DNA from: Lachnospiraceae bacterium
Lineage (GTDB): Bacteria; Bacillota; Clostridia; Lachnospirales; Lachnospiraceae
Length of the DNA stretch: 64,000 nucleotides
Assembly (NCBI GenBank): GCA_902362715.1
Contig: CABIXN010000002.1
Coordinates: 434,001 to 498,000 of the forward strand
Reading direction: 5' to 3'
In this document: in pieces, positions 8,601 through 17,515 of the stretch
How the letters are laid out: each line of letters opens with the position of its first letter
Numbering within the stretch: the stretch's first letter is position 1
Notes under the pieces: model-generated
What the model saw: the letters and a program-made list of their open reading frames with translations, nothing else
Told to the model about the DNA's origin: nothing
Databases searched by the model: none
Program-made: the position numbers and the translations under genes

Positions 8601-11600
8601 TCAAAACGAAAACCGTTTTGCAACACCTGACGAGCAGAAAATCTTGTCGAGATATGTCGGTTGGGGCGGTATTCCCGAAGCCTTTGACGAACGAGCCGGA
8701 GCTTGGCATACAGAGTATGCAATGCTGAAAAATATCCTAACGCCGGAGGAATATGCGTCGGCAAGAGAAAGCACCTTGACCGCCTTTTACACTCCGCCCG
8801 AAGTATCTACCGCCATTTACAAGGTGTTGGAACAGATGGGATTTCAGGAGGGCAACCTGCTTGAGCCGTCCTGCGGTATCGGTAACTTCATCGGTATGCT
8901 GCCTAAGTCAATGGAAAACGCAAAGGTTTACGGTGTTGAGCTTGATACCATTTCAGCCGGTATCGCTCAGCAGCTTTATCAGAAATCTTCCATTGCGGCA
9001 CAGGGCTTTGAGGAAGTAAATGTCCCCGACAGCTTCTTTGACGGTGTTATCGGCAACGTGCCTTTCGGAGATTTCAAAGTCTCCGATAAACGATATGACA
9101 AGTACAACTTCTTAATCCACGATTATTTCTTTGCAAAATCGCTTGATAAATTACGACCCGGCGGTGTGATGGCTCTTGTGACAAGCAAAGGAACTATGGA
9201 CAAGGAAAACTCCAATGTCCGAAAATATATCGCACAGAGGGCGGAGCTTCTCGGAGCAATCAGACTTCCGAATGACACCTTCAAAGGCAATGCCGGAACA
9301 GAGGTTGTATCCGATATTCTGTTTTTGCAAAAGCGAGACAGGCTCATAGATATTGAACCGGATTGGGTTCATCTTGACACCGACGAAAACGGTATAAGGA
9401 TGAACTCATATTTTGTTCAGCACCCGGAAATGATACTCGGCGAAATGAAAATGGTAAGCGGTCGTTTCGGACCGGAAGCAACCTGTGAACCGTTTGAAAA
9501 TGCCGACCTTTCGGAGCTTTTGAACGAAGCAGTCTCAAACATTCACGGAGAAATCTCCGAATACGAGGTTGCCGACGAGCTGGAGGAAGAAGATAATTCT
9601 ATCCCGGCAGACCCTACGGTAAGGAACTTCTCTTACACAATTTTGGACGATAAAATCTATTTCCGTGAGAACTCCCGTATGTCCCCGGTGGAGGTATCGG
9701 CAACCGCCGAGAACCGTATCAAGGGTATGATTGGGATAAGAGATTGCGTTCGCAACCTGATTGAACTGCAAACCGAGGATTACCCCGACAGCGAAATCAA
9801 ACAGGCACAGGAAAAGCTGAACACTCTGTATGACAGCTTTACAAAGAAGTACGGACTGATTAACAGCCGTGCCAATACTTCCGCCTTTTCCGATGACAGC
9901 TCCTATGCTCTGCTCTCTGCTCTTGAGGTCTTGGACGAAAATGGCGAACTGGAACGCAAGGCGGATATGTTCTTCAAGAGAACGATTAAACCGCACAAGC
10001 CTGTAACGGAGGTTGACACCGCAGACGAAGCTCTCGCTGTCTCTATGGGCGAAAAAGCAGCCATTGATATGGCATATATGATGGAGTTGTCCGGCAAAAG
10101 TGAGGAAGAATTATTTTCTGACTTAAAGGGTGTTATCTTCTTAAATCCCCTTTATGAGTACGGCAATTCTTATGAGCCGAAGTATCTGATGGCAGACGAA
10201 TATCTGTCGGGCAATGTTCGTGAGAAGCTGGCAACAGCCAAAAGGTCTGCGACTCTGTATCCCGAAGATTACACCGTCAATGTGCAGGCACTTGAAAAGG
10301 TGCAGCCAAAGGATTTGACGGCAAGCGAGATTTCCGTAAGGCTCGGTGCGACTTGGATACCGCCCGAAATATTCCAACAGTTTATGTTTGAGTTTCTCGA
10401 TACGCCACGCTATGCACAGTGGAATATCAAGGTTCACTACTCTCAGTTTACCGGAGAATGGAACATTGAGGGAAAGAGCTATGACCGTTCCAATGTTAAA
10501 GCGTACAGCACATACGGCACTTCCCGTATCAACGCATATAAGATAATCGAGGAAACTCTGAACCTGAAAGATGTCCGTATCTTTGACTATATCGAAGATG
10601 ACGAGGGCAAAAAGAAAGCAGTTCTCAATAAAAAGGAAACGGCAATCGCACAGGCAAAGCAGGAACTCATAAAGCAGGGCTTTCAGGACTGGATATGGGA
10701 TGACCCTGCCCGCCGAGAAAAACTTACGAAAATGTATAACGAGAAATTCAATAGTATTCGTCCTCGTGAGTACGACGGAAGCCACATTGTTTTCAACGGT
10801 ATGAACCCGGAAATCGAACTCCGTGAACATCAGAAAAATGCGGTTGCACACATTCTGTACGGCGGCAATACGCTGTTGGCACACGCAGTCGGTGCAGGTA
10901 AAACTTTTGAGATGGTGGCGGCTGCTATGGAGTCCAAACGACTCGGACTTTGCAATAAGTCTCTGTTCGTAGTCCCGAATCACTTAACCGAGCAATGGGC
11001 GGCGGAGTTCTTGCAGCTCTATCCGGCGGCGAATATTCTTGTGGCGACAAAGCGAGATTTTGAGACCAAGAACCGCAAAAAGTTCTGCGGTCGAATTGCT
11101 ACGGGAGATTACGACGCAGTAATTATCGGTCATTCTCAGTTTGAGAAAATCCCGATGTCCATTGAAAGACAGAGGGCAATTCTTGAGCAACAGCTTGAAG
11201 AACTGACAGACGGTATTATGGATTTGAAGCGAAATCGTGGAGAAAACTTCTCCATTAAACAGCTTGAAAAGTCTAAAAAGTCCGTGAAGCAAAAGCTGGA
11301 AAAGCTCAACGACCAAAGCCGCAAGGACGATGTTGTTACCTTTGAAGAACTCGGTGTGGACAGGCTCTTTATTGACGAGAGTCATTATTACAAGAACCTC
11401 TACCTTTACACCAAAATGCGTAATGTGGGCGGTATCGCTCAGACGGAAGCACAGAAATCCTCCGACCTGTTTATGAAGTGCCGATACCTTGACGAGCTTA
11501 CAGGCGGTCGAGGAACGGTATTTGCAACCGGTACTCCTATCTCAAACAGTATGGTGGAACTCTATACCATTCAGCGATACTTGCAGTACAACACGCTTGT

Positions 11601-13290
11601 GAAAAACAATTTACAGCACTTCGACTCGTGGGCAAGTACCTTTGGAGAGACTGTAACAGCCGTAGAGCTTACCCCGGAGGGAACGGGTTACAGAGCGAAA
11701 ACCCGCTTTGCAAAATTCTATAACCTTCCGGAGCTTATGGCGATGTTTAAGGAGGTCGCCGACATTAAGACGGCGGATATGTTGGAATTGCCTGTGCCGG
11801 ATGCACACTTCCACAATGTTGCAGTCAAGCCGTCTGAAATGCAGAAAGAAATGGTTGCTTCCCTTGCGGAGCGAGCCGAGAAAGTCCGTGGTGGCGGTGT
11901 GGATTCGAGTGTAGATAATATGCTCAAAATCACAAACGACGGTAGAAAGTTGGCTCTTGACCAGCGTATGCTCAACGATATGCTGCCTGATTTTGAGGGC
12001 AGTAAAATCAACGCCTGCGTCGATAACATCTACCGTATTTGGGAGGAAACAGCCGATAAAAAATCAGCACAGCTTGTGTTCTGCGACCTTTCAACGCCAA
12101 AAAACGACGGCACATTCTCGGTATATAACGACATCAGAAAGAAGCTCATAGAGCGTGGTGTCCCCGAAAGCGAAGTCCGCTTTATCCACGAAGCAGATAC
12201 CGATGTGAAGAAAAAAGAACTGTTCCAAAAGACCCGTAAAGGCGAGGTCAGAGTGCTTCTCGGTTCTACGCAGAAGATGGGAGCTGGCACGAATGTTCAG
12301 GACAGACTTATCGCACTTCACGATGTGGATTGTCCGTGGAGACCGTCAGACTTGGAGCAGCGTTCCGGTCGAATTATCCGTCAGGGCAACTCAAACCCTG
12401 ATGTAGATATTTACCGCTATGTAACGGAGCAGACCTTTGACGCATATCTCTATCAGCTTGTAGAGGGAAAGCAAAAGTTCGCCAGTCAGATTATGACGAG
12501 CAAATCCCCGGTGCGTTCTGCCGAGGATATTGATGAAACCGCCCTGTCCTATGCAGAGATTAAAATGCTTGCCACCGGCAATCCGTATATTAAGGAGAAG
12601 ATGGATTTGGATATTCAAGTCCAAAAGCTGAAGCTCTTAAAATCCAACTTTCTATCTGAAAAATACGCTTTGGAAGATAAGATAATCAAATATTATCCGC
12701 AGCGAATTAAAGCTTTGGAAAACCGCATTGAAGGCTTGAAGCAAGATGTAGATACTGCGAAACAGCACCCGAAACCAACGGAAGACCGCTTTGTCGGTAT
12801 GGAGGTTAAGGGTGTTTTTTATTCCGAAAAAGCCGACGCCGGTAAAGCAATCATTGAAGCCTGCAAGCAGATGAACAGCCCCGACCCTATTCCTCTCGGC
12901 AAGTACCGAGGGTTTGAAACGGAGCTGCTTTTTAATACCGCAGAGCGAAATTATGAGGTTCGACTGAAAGGTGCAACAAGCAGAAATGTTCCTCTCGGCG
13001 ATGACGCATACGGCAATATTATCCGCCTCGATAACGGAATTGAGAGATTTGCCGAGAGCTTGTCGCTTGCGGAAAATGACCTTGAGAACACCAAAAATCA
13101 GTTGGAAACCGCAAAGAAAGAAGTCCAAAAACCATTTATCCAAGAGGAAGAATTGAAAACAAAGCTTGCCCGACTGGACGAGCTGAATATTCTGCTCAAT
13201 ATGGATAAGCGAGAAAACGAAATTGTCGGCGGCGAACCCGATGAGGGCGAAGTGCCGAACACACGAAAGGAGAAAACCTATGAACGATAA
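5626..13290 (+). CDS. Giant N6-adenine methylase / SNF2-type helicase (2,554 aa), antirestriction-like
   Basis: A polyvalent DNA-processing protein of a type carried by many ICEs and phages; phage P1 DarB has a comparable methylase-helicase layout and protects incoming DNA from restriction. GTG 5626 follows AAGGAGG. Visible parts: an N-terminal domain (about 40-110; DEQLLIYAQRP, WVNRGAKGIAVF); a low-complexity Ser/Glu/Gly/Asp linker (about 275-395); an adenine-methylase domain from about 1050 (FYTPPEVS, EPSCGIGNF, catalytic-type GNVPFGDF); and a helicase with Walker A AHAVGAGKT (about 1752), DESH (about 1916) and motif VI region EQRSGRIIRQG (about 2245). The C-terminus is coiled coil. NVPF in place of NPPF/Y may reflect family drift or lost methylation. 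The linker is overprinted by a TnpV-like gene. Confidence 0.88.
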   Translation: MARKFDLISELYERTCFAVTDNPVYWQSFLKTAGRNFRLRFDEQLLIYAQRPDATAVLEIERWNGTFGRWVNRGAKGIAVFEDADRSRQRLIHYFDISDTHESRYSRPVPIWEMRPEFEAEVIETLENTFGAVNDTTSIENVVKESIANAVEDNIADYISDFMSLGAGSDIEYLSANEANALYLELVRNSVSYMVMARLGLDADKVYSPDDFAGISSFNSQEVLNAVGIATSDIAEMALLPVSRTISTLSKENRIIDEQGQSEYNKDIKDERSQSDERNHIHDGGRLQSSEPEAAGADGSDSRQMVADEENLSEGTSQNPVLQSSDERDSEQSLGGGSAESQRTGENSRKADGTESRTDGADEGGRYDEMGSPDEQHQELGTGNREETGNIRLEYYDRNHENKSLPFFGGDDTIREILGTTPHLSASKEEIKDFYERNRDNATRTEYIKGIFNNDYTQLPLSNGRLVGYKTFQNVLHLWEGEYENRTAQSFYDWGVIAQHFEAMRLLGELTDTMKPLPSMDGQLTLIMGNQAEKQKTSAFTFSQEIIDAVLTRGSGVSEGKMRIYEQFEKSLSAKENADFLKNEYGWGGSYPVIIGAGIDEQHDGKGITISKGIGSDKPHITLSWSQVEKRIGDLIRMDRYLNPKEKEQYPEWLEKQEERRAELAEQRKNREILSTAPPEPENKEDEPEAQYEYHLGDSVYIGASQYEILSFDENRVMLYDFDMPLFNKELSREEFDRKVRENPMNDHLKVSVLPAEEKTVTGENETQNDTETVQDFSPKTGYDDAFFIDRYNESVTWMYYNPDSNAGGQYVTNTLSFDEIQQAAREYDSTEDFFDYLGSIANQELADVGTEWFEDADREFHRTPDLTDCTSATMETLIKNAERADMVATNIGNVPIEDYREIVATQNGFDSYEEMYNEGVRIGNGYDKEPEPIVPAWEQKKKSKVKSFDLHPDIPMSERHNFDLANNQVEEVNKKERFHRNYAAIKVLKDCQNENRFATPDEQKILSRYVGWGGIPEAFDERAGAWHTEYAMLKNILTPEEYASARESTLTAFYTPPEVSTAIYKVLEQMGFQEGNLLEPSCGIGNFIGMLPKSMENAKVYGVELDTISAGIAQQLYQKSSIAAQGFEEVNVPDSFFDGVIGNVPFGDFKVSDKRYDKYNFLIHDYFFAKSLDKLRPGGVMALVTSKGTMDKENSNVRKYIAQRAELLGAIRLPNDTFKGNAGTEVVSDILFLQKRDRLIDIEPDWVHLDTDENGIRMNSYFVQHPEMILGEMKMVSGRFGPEATCEPFENADLSELLNEAVSNIHGEISEYEVADELEEEDNSIPADPTVRNFSYTILDDKIYFRENSRMSPVEVSATAENRIKGMIGIRDCVRNLIELQTEDYPDSEIKQAQEKLNTLYDSFTKKYGLINSRANTSAFSDDSSYALLSALEVLDENGELERKADMFFKRTIKPHKPVTEVDTADEALAVSMGEKAAIDMAYMMELSGKSEEELFSDLKGVIFLNPLYEYGNSYEPKYLMADEYLSGNVREKLATAKRSATLYPEDYTVNVQALEKVQPKDLTASEISVRLGATWIPPEIFQQFMFEFLDTPRYAQWNIKVHYSQFTGEWNIEGKSYDRSNVKAYSTYGTSRINAYKIIEETLNLKDVRIFDYIEDDEGKKKAVLNKKETAIAQAKQELIKQGFQDWIWDDPARREKLTKMYNEKFNSIRPREYDGSHIVFNGMNPEIELREHQKNAVAHILYGGNTLLAHAVGAGKTFEMVAAAMESKRLGLCNKSLFVVPNHLTEQWAAEFLQLYPAANILVATKRDFETKNRKKFCGRIATGDYDAVIIGHSQFEKIPMSIERQRAILEQQLEELTDGIMDLKRNRGENFSIKQLEKSKKSVKQKLEKLNDQSRKDDVVTFEELGVDRLFIDESHYYKNLYLYTKMRNVGGIAQTEAQKSSDLFMKCRYLDELTGGRGTVFATGTPISNSMVELYTIQRYLQYNTLVKNNLQHFDSWASTFGETVTAVELTPEGTGYRAKTRFAKFYNLPELMAMFKEVADIKTADMLELPVPDAHFHNVAVKPSEMQKEMVASLAERAEKVRGGGVDSSVDNMLKITNDGRKLALDQRMLNDMLPDFEGSKINACVDNIYRIWEETADKKSAQLVFCDLSTPKNDGTFSVYNDIRKKLIERGVPESEVRFIHEADTDVKKKELFQKTRKGEVRVLLGSTQKMGAGTNVQDRLIALHDVDCPWRPSDLEQRSGRIIRQGNSNPDVDIYRYVTEQTFDAYLYQLVEGKQKFASQIMTSKSPVRSAEDIDETALSYAEIKMLATGNPYIKEKMDLDIQVQKLKLLKSNFLSEKYALEDKIIKYYPQRIKALENRIEGLKQDVDTAKQHPKPTEDRFVGMEVKGVFYSEKADAGKAIIEACKQMNSPDPIPLGKYRGFETELLFNTAERNYEVRLKGATSRNVPLGDDAYGNIIRLDNGIERFAESLSLAENDLENTKNQLETAKKEVQKPFIQEEELKTKLARLDELNILLNMDKRENEIVGGEPDEGEVPNTRKEKTYER
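6452..6805 (+). CDS. TnpV-like transposon protein nested out of frame in the methylase-helicase gene
   Basis: A 117-residue frame, +1 relative to the host gene, with its own AAAGGAG box at 6437-6443 and ATG at 6452. The product matches the pattern I know for TnpV of Tn4451-type elements: a YLKEH..ILYYNLLT.G.LN..LAE core, a QMA.K.GLTEQMKAEDMMKWV segment and the ending MNNIR.SAQEIV. The host protein is only a low-complexity hydrophilic linker over the same bases, as expected where a second frame constrains the sequence. TnpV is a small, probably DNA-binding protein of unknown exact role. Family identity is from memory; dual coding is inferred from box, start and similarity. Confidence 0.75.
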   Translation: MSEITYTMVGDYNLPNLKLPEQTEVTLGRWSQMRRTYLKEHHKILYYNLLTKGILNSHLAEVQQRASELEKTLVKQMAQKAGLTEQMKAEDMMKWVRLMNNIRNSAQEIVKKQVIFA

Positions 13291-13672
13291 AATGACACCC
13301 GATAAGGAAAGAGAAAACTGCCCTTGCAGAAAAGCAATCATTAACCCTTTTGATGCAATGATGATGGTTGTGGTCAGGAGACTTGATAAAGCATATCTCG
13401 AATTAAAAAGAAGCAAACCGCCCGCAAAGGAAGCAGAATTTGCCCTTAGAAATGCAAAGCTTTCTTTCTACGGAGAGTTGGTTCGACAGAGCATTGAAAC
13501 GGTGTTTTCGCCGGAAGAAATCATTGCTTTGTATGAAAACGACGACCTTGCGGGAGGTGCTTGGACTGTTTGGAATGACATCGGCTGCCCTGTTGATAAG
13601 ATACTCATTATCATTGCAAAGCTCAGTATCAACGAACCGATACAGAAAGCGGTTGCCGATTTGCTGATGTAA
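13280..13672 (+). CDS. Uncharacterised ICE protein (130 aa)
   Basis: ATG 13280 lies inside the end of the methylase-helicase gene, after CGAAAGGAG, so translation is coupled. The product is a helical soluble protein with a short Cys pair (CPCRKAI) near the start and a charged middle (DKAYLELKRSKPPAKEAEFALRN). No family is recognised. Position between the methylase-helicase and the Toprim protein suggests a role in element DNA metabolism. Confidence 0.55.
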   Translation: MNDKMTPDKERENCPCRKAIINPFDAMMMVVVRRLDKAYLELKRSKPPAKEAEFALRNAKLSFYGELVRQSIETVFSPEEIIALYENDDLAGGAWTVWNDIGCPVDKILIIIAKLSINEPIQKAVADLLM

Positions 13673-13688
13673 AAAGGCGGTGATACCT

Positions 13689-14642
13689 ATGCCGTATATT
13701 GCACCGGAAGTCATAACCGAAGCCAAACGAATGGATTTATTAACCTATCTCAGAGAGTATGAACCGGGCGAGCTTGTCAAGTTTTCAAGCAACACCTACA
13801 CCACAAGAACCCACGACAGTTTGAAGATTTCCAACGGAAAATGGATGTGGTGGTCGAGAGGTATCGGGGGCAAATCCGCCCTCGATTACCTTATCAAAGT
13901 CCGTGGAATGGATTTTGTGCAGGCGGTTCAGACCATTATGGGAAACGGTTCAGTCAGCTTTCCGACTTGTGAAAACATCAAAAGCTATGAGGAACAACCC
14001 TTGCTTCTGCCTGAAAAAAGTCCTACTGCCGATGTGGTATTTGATTACCTTTTCGGGCGTGGGATTGATTATGAAATCATCAACCACTGTTTGGAACAGG
14101 AGCTAATCATTGAGTCGCTCCCATATCACAATGCTGTTTTTATCGGCTATGACGAGAACAAAGAACCTAAATACGCCGCTTACAGAGCAACAAATCAATC
14201 AAGGATTATGGGCGACTGCACCGGCAGTAAAAAGCAATATTCTTTCCGCCTGACTGCCGAAAACACCGGAGAGGTTCATCTTTTTGAGTGTGCCATTGAC
14301 CTGCTTTCCTATGCAACTTTGATGAAGCTGGAGGGCAAAGACTGGCGACAGTTTAACCTTGTTTCTCTTGCGGGAGTGTATTCCCCAAAGCAGAAAATCG
14401 AGGACTCAAAAGTGCCTGTTACACTCGGCAGGCTGCTTGAAAAAGACAAAACAATCAAGCGAATTGTTCTTCATTTGGATAATGATATTGCTGGAAGAAA
14501 AGCAACCAAAGCGTTGCAGACTATTCTCTCAGATAAGTATGAAGTCGTTGATGACCCTCCCCAATACGGGAAAGATGTCAACGACTTTCTTTGTAAACGC
14601 TTGGGAATAAAAGATAAAACCGAAAGGAGTTTTGCACGATGA
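13689..14642 (+). CDS. DUF3991/Toprim primase-like protein (317 aa)
   Basis: ATG 13689 is preferred over GTG 13680 because AAGGCGG (13674-13680) is correctly spaced. The N-terminal half has the DUF3991-type signature (NGKWMWWSRGIGGKSALDYL, then DFVQAVQTIMG); the C-terminal half has a Toprim-like fold with an acidic switch (VHLFECAIDLLSY) and a later HLDNDIAGRKA, which matches the DxD-type metal-binding region of Toprim domains. Such proteins are thought to act as primases or primase-like factors when the transferred strand is converted to duplex. The next gene starts inside its last codon. Confidence 0.8.
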   Translation: MPYIAPEVITEAKRMDLLTYLREYEPGELVKFSSNTYTTRTHDSLKISNGKWMWWSRGIGGKSALDYLIKVRGMDFVQAVQTIMGNGSVSFPTCENIKSYEEQPLLLPEKSPTADVVFDYLFGRGIDYEIINHCLEQELIIESLPYHNAVFIGYDENKEPKYAAYRATNQSRIMGDCTGSKKQYSFRLTAENTGEVHLFECAIDLLSYATLMKLEGKDWRQFNLVSLAGVYSPKQKIEDSKVPVTLGRLLEKDKTIKRIVLHLDNDIAGRKATKALQTILSDKYEVVDDPPQYGKDVNDFLCKRLGIKDKTERSFAR

Positions 14643-15556
14643 AACTAAAAGAAATCAGAGAAATGTACCCGGAGGGTACGCAGATTGTACTCACTGAAAT
14701 GGCTGGCGAAAGTCAAATGCCCTACGGTCTGAAAGGAACGGTTAAGTTCGTTGACGACGCCGGACAGATTCATATGAGTTGGGAAAACGGAAGCTCTCTC
14801 GCTTTGAATATTCACGAAGATACCTTTGAAAAGGTCGAAGCACCGGAGAAGATTTCCGTCATTCTCGTTGAGCCGGGCAGGTATCCGAAGCTCATTGAAA
14901 TCGAGGATACGCTGGAAGCAATGCAGTCTCTTGTGGAGGGAGATATTGAAGAATATATGCCCTTTGAGGACGAGGTTGCCATCATCTGCAACGATGAAGG
15001 AAAGATGAACGGCTTGCCGCTGAACAGGGCTGTTTATTCCGAGCCTGAGAATGTTGAGATGAGTTATCCGCAGTTGAAAGCTCATTTCCGGCAGGCAGAA
15101 AAAGAAAGAAACCACACGACCGGATATATTGTTTTTACGGCTGACAGCTTTGACAAGCCTTACACAGAAGAACAAAGAACCTATGTTGTCAGCAGTAACA
15201 ATAAGGCTTTCATTGAGGGTATGGGCGGATATTCTATCTATGCTTCTTCCCTTGACGGTTCGGATAAATGTGTGCGACTGGAAGCATATATGGCTGATGA
15301 ACACGGCGGCAAGGACGGTTGGAAGATTGAAAAATGTTATGTAAAAGACGACAGCAACCGTGAAATGCTCGACATTATTGCCGGCAAGTTCTTCATTGCA
15401 TACGCACCGATTGAGTCGGAAAAGTTTCTCAGTATGCCGAAAGAACTGGCTCGTAAGTACGAGGAAAAGTTCAAATATCCGGAGAGGTTTTACAAGTCTT
15501 TGGACGGTATTGAAGCAAAGCCGTATAAGCCGGTCTCCAAGGATATGGAGAGATAA
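14639..15556 (+). CDS. DUF4314-DUF3846 ICE protein (305 aa)
   Basis: Two recognisable ICE domains are joined. Residues about 14-65 (GTQIVLTEMAG, LKGTVKFVDDAGQIHMSWENG, SLAL) fit DUF4314, an SH3-like barrel. Residues about 72-130 (ISVILVEPGRYPKLIEIEDTL, FEDEVAIICNDEGKMNGLPLN) fit DUF3846. A third, unnamed domain of about 150 residues follows. The function is unknown. It is coupled to the Toprim gene by a 4-base overlap and is the last gene before the oriT-like structure. Confidence 0.75.
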   Translation: MKLKEIREMYPEGTQIVLTEMAGESQMPYGLKGTVKFVDDAGQIHMSWENGSSLALNIHEDTFEKVEAPEKISVILVEPGRYPKLIEIEDTLEAMQSLVEGDIEEYMPFEDEVAIICNDEGKMNGLPLNRAVYSEPENVEMSYPQLKAHFRQAEKERNHTTGYIVFTADSFDKPYTEEQRTYVVSSNNKAFIEGMGGYSIYASSLDGSDKCVRLEAYMADEHGGKDGWKIEKCYVKDDSNREMLDIIAGKFFIAYAPIESEKFLSMPKELARKYEEKFKYPERFYKSLDGIEAKPYKPVSKDMER

Positions 15557-15568
15557 GAGTCAATCTAT

Positions 15569-15670
15569 GGGGCAACCCTGAGTGTCTGCATAATCTTAGC
15601 GAGCAGACCATTTATGGACAGGAATGTCCAAAACGGTACACTCGTTAGGGGTTGCCCCTAATACCCCAAG
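15569..15670. other. oriT-like three-way-junction structure
   Basis: The outer arms GGGGCAACCC (15569-15578) and GGGTTGCCCC (15649-15658) are perfectly complementary and continue as GAGTGT / ACACTC (15580-15585, 15638-15643). Inside are two further hairpins: TCTGC/GCAGA (15585-15607) and GGACA-GGAA-TGTCC (15616-15629). The sequence CTAATACCCCAAGC follows the right arm. It lies directly upstream of mobC and the relaxase gene, the usual place of a transfer origin, so it is the best oriT candidate. The nick position cannot be read from sequence alone. Confidence 0.55.
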
Positions 15671-15688
15671 CAAGAAAGGAGTAAAGCA

Positions 15689-15832
15689 ATGCGGGAGATA
15701 GTATTGGTTGCCGCCGGGTTAATCATCGGCGGCTTTTTCGGAGTAACAACAATGTGCCTGTTTCAGATAAACCGGGACAGGCACTATATTAACAGAAAGG
15801 ACAGCGATAAAAATGAGCAAGAGAAACATTGA
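15689..15832 (+). CDS. DUF3789-like membrane micropeptide (47 aa)
   Basis: ATG 15689 follows AAAGGAG. The peptide has one hydrophobic helix (IVLVAAGLIIGGFFGVTTMCL) and a charged tail, and resembles the short DUF3789 proteins common in Clostridia ICEs. It overlaps the start of the mobC-like gene. The role is unknown; it may be a membrane anchor near the relaxosome. Confidence 0.6.
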   Translation: MREIVLVAAGLIIGGFFGVTTMCLFQINRDRHYINRKDSDKNEQEKH

Positions 15833-16154
15833 AAAGCACATTCTGATGAACAAGGCAGAAGCTCAGGATTTGCAGAAAAAAGCAAAGCGGGCGTGTCTTT
15901 CCGAAGGCGGTCTTATCCGTTTGCTTCTCAAAGGATACGAGCCGAGAGAAAAGCCCGACGAAAGATTTTACGATGTTATGCGTGAGTTATCTGCTATCGG
16001 GAACAACATCAATCAGCTTGCGGTAAAAGCAAATTCCCTCGGATTTGTTGACGCACCGCAGCTCAAAAAGGAAGCCGAGCGTTGGCACAAGTTTCAGGCT
16101 GATGTGGAGCGTACTTTTTTAAGACCCGATAAGAGCGATATGAAATGGCAGTAA
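15813..16154 (+). CDS. mobC: MobC-like relaxosome accessory protein (113 aa)
   Basis: Auxiliary relaxosome protein thought to help the relaxase open the DNA at oriT. It starts with a ribbon-helix-helix-like segment (HILMNKAEAQDLQKKAKRAC, then LIRLLLKGYEP) and continues with the typical MobC helix MRELSAIGNNINQLAVKAN, ending in a C-terminal helix. Its length of 113 residues is normal. It overlaps the micropeptide gene upstream and the relaxase gene downstream by 10 bases, a standard mobC-relaxase arrangement. Confidence 0.85.
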   Translation: MSKRNIEKHILMNKAEAQDLQKKAKRACLSEGGLIRLLLKGYEPREKPDERFYDVMRELSAIGNNINQLAVKANSLGFVDAPQLKKEAERWHKFQADVERTFLRPDKSDMKWQ

Positions 16155-17515
16155 GTAAATTGTGGTCGGTCACATCAAGGCTCGGTCAGGTAATCGACTA
16201 TGCCGCCAATCCCGAAAAGACTGCGACAGACATTTACACCGAGGAACAGTATCAGGCTCTCCGTGATGTTCTCAGCTATGCAAAGGACGAAGAAAAAACT
16301 GAGCGTGAGTTTTTCGTTGAGGGTATCAACTGCAATCCGGCGACCGCAAGAGACCAGTTTGTGTCTGTGAAAAAAGCATACGGCAAAGACGATGGCATTC
16401 AAGCCTATCACGGATACCTGAGCTTTAAGGAACAGGATATTTCCCCGGAGCTTGCACAGAAAATCGGAATGGAATTTGCAAACGAAGTGTGGGGCAAAAG
16501 ATTTCAGGTGGTGGTTACTACTCATCTGAACACAAAGCACCTGCACTGCCACTATGTAATCAATTCCGTTTCCTTTGTGGACGGTAAGCGATTATGGGGA
16601 GACGAAAAAGCGTGGTTCAAGTTCCGCTTGGTTGCCGACCGTCTCTGTGAAAAGTACGGACTGTATTACAATCCGAACCCGAACCGCAGTAAGCAATCCT
16701 CATATTACTACAAGCAGGAACAAGCCGGTATGCCGAGCCGATACTCCATTACCCGTGACGCCATTGATGAAGCGATTGCACACAGCACTAACTTAAAGAC
16801 CTTTGATTATATCCTGACGCAGATGGGCTATGAGCATTGTCTCAGCGACAGCCGAAAGTATTGGACGATTGTTCCGAAAGGATACAAGAAGCCGATACGA
16901 CTTAAATCCCTCGGAGAGAATTATACCGAGGACGCAATCAAGCGTAGGCTGACGGAAAATCAAAAGGTTCTCATCGTTCCTTTTGTAAAGGAAACGGTAA
17001 GAGTCACACAGTACCGATTGCCCACAAGAGAACACAAAATCAAAAAGGTCGGCGGACTGTATGGGCTGTATCTGCATTACTGCTATAAACTCGGTTATCT
17101 GCCGAAATATAAAAAACAGAATACCGCAAGGCTTCACTATCTTTTGAAAGAAGATTTACTGAAGCTGGACAAAATCACTCAGGAGACAAGGCTGCTTGGA
17201 CGGGAGAACATTTCTACCGACGAGCAGCTTTTCTCATATAAAGAGTCCGTATTGTCGCAAATCAAATCCCTGACTGACGATAGAACGCACCTGCGAAAAC
17301 AGTTAAGAAGAAATTTGAGTGACGATGAGCTATCAAATGTCAAAGAGCAGATTACGGCAATCACGAGCAAGCTGTGGACTCTCCGAAAAGAGGTCGGTCT
17401 TTGTGATGACATAGCCGAAAGGTCAAAGGTCATTGAAGCCAACCTTGAAACGGTAAGAGCTTACGAAGAAAAACAAGAACGAAAGGAGCAGAACCGTAAT
17501 GACAAACGGAGGTGA
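16145..17515 (+). CDS. MOBP-type relaxase (456 aa)
   Basis: Nicks oriT, stays bound to the 5' end and is moved with the strand into the recipient. The N-terminal half has the relaxase signatures: motif I with the presumed catalytic tyrosine in VIDYAANPEKT (about residue 19) and the metal-binding histidine motif THLNTKHLHCHYVINS (about 127-142). The C-terminal half is helical and charged, probably for binding the coupling protein. The gene overlaps mobC and the PcfB-like gene, forming one processing operon. Confidence 0.92.
   Translation: MAVSKLWSVTSRLGQVIDYAANPEKTATDIYTEEQYQALRDVLSYAKDEEKTEREFFVEGINCNPATARDQFVSVKKAYGKDDGIQAYHGYLSFKEQDISPELAQKIGMEFANEVWGKRFQVVVTTHLNTKHLHCHYVINSVSFVDGKRLWGDEKAWFKFRLVADRLCEKYGLYYNPNPNRSKQSSYYYKQEQAGMPSRYSITRDAIDEAIAHSTNLKTFDYILTQMGYEHCLSDSRKYWTIVPKGYKKPIRLKSLGENYTEDAIKRRLTENQKVLIVPFVKETVRVTQYRLPTREHKIKKVGGLYGLYLHYCYKLGYLPKYKKQNTARLHYLLKEDLLKLDKITQETRLLGRENISTDEQLFSYKESVLSQIKSLTDDRTHLRKQLRRNLSDDELSNVKEQITAITSKLWTLRKEVGLCDDIAERSKVIEANLETVRAYEEKQERKEQNRNDKRR

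Noticed and set aside
13223..13279. Upstream extension of the 130-residue gene after the methylase-helicase
   Set aside because: The extra codons lie entirely within the methylase-helicase gene, and the ribosome box CGAAAGGAG fits only ATG 13280.
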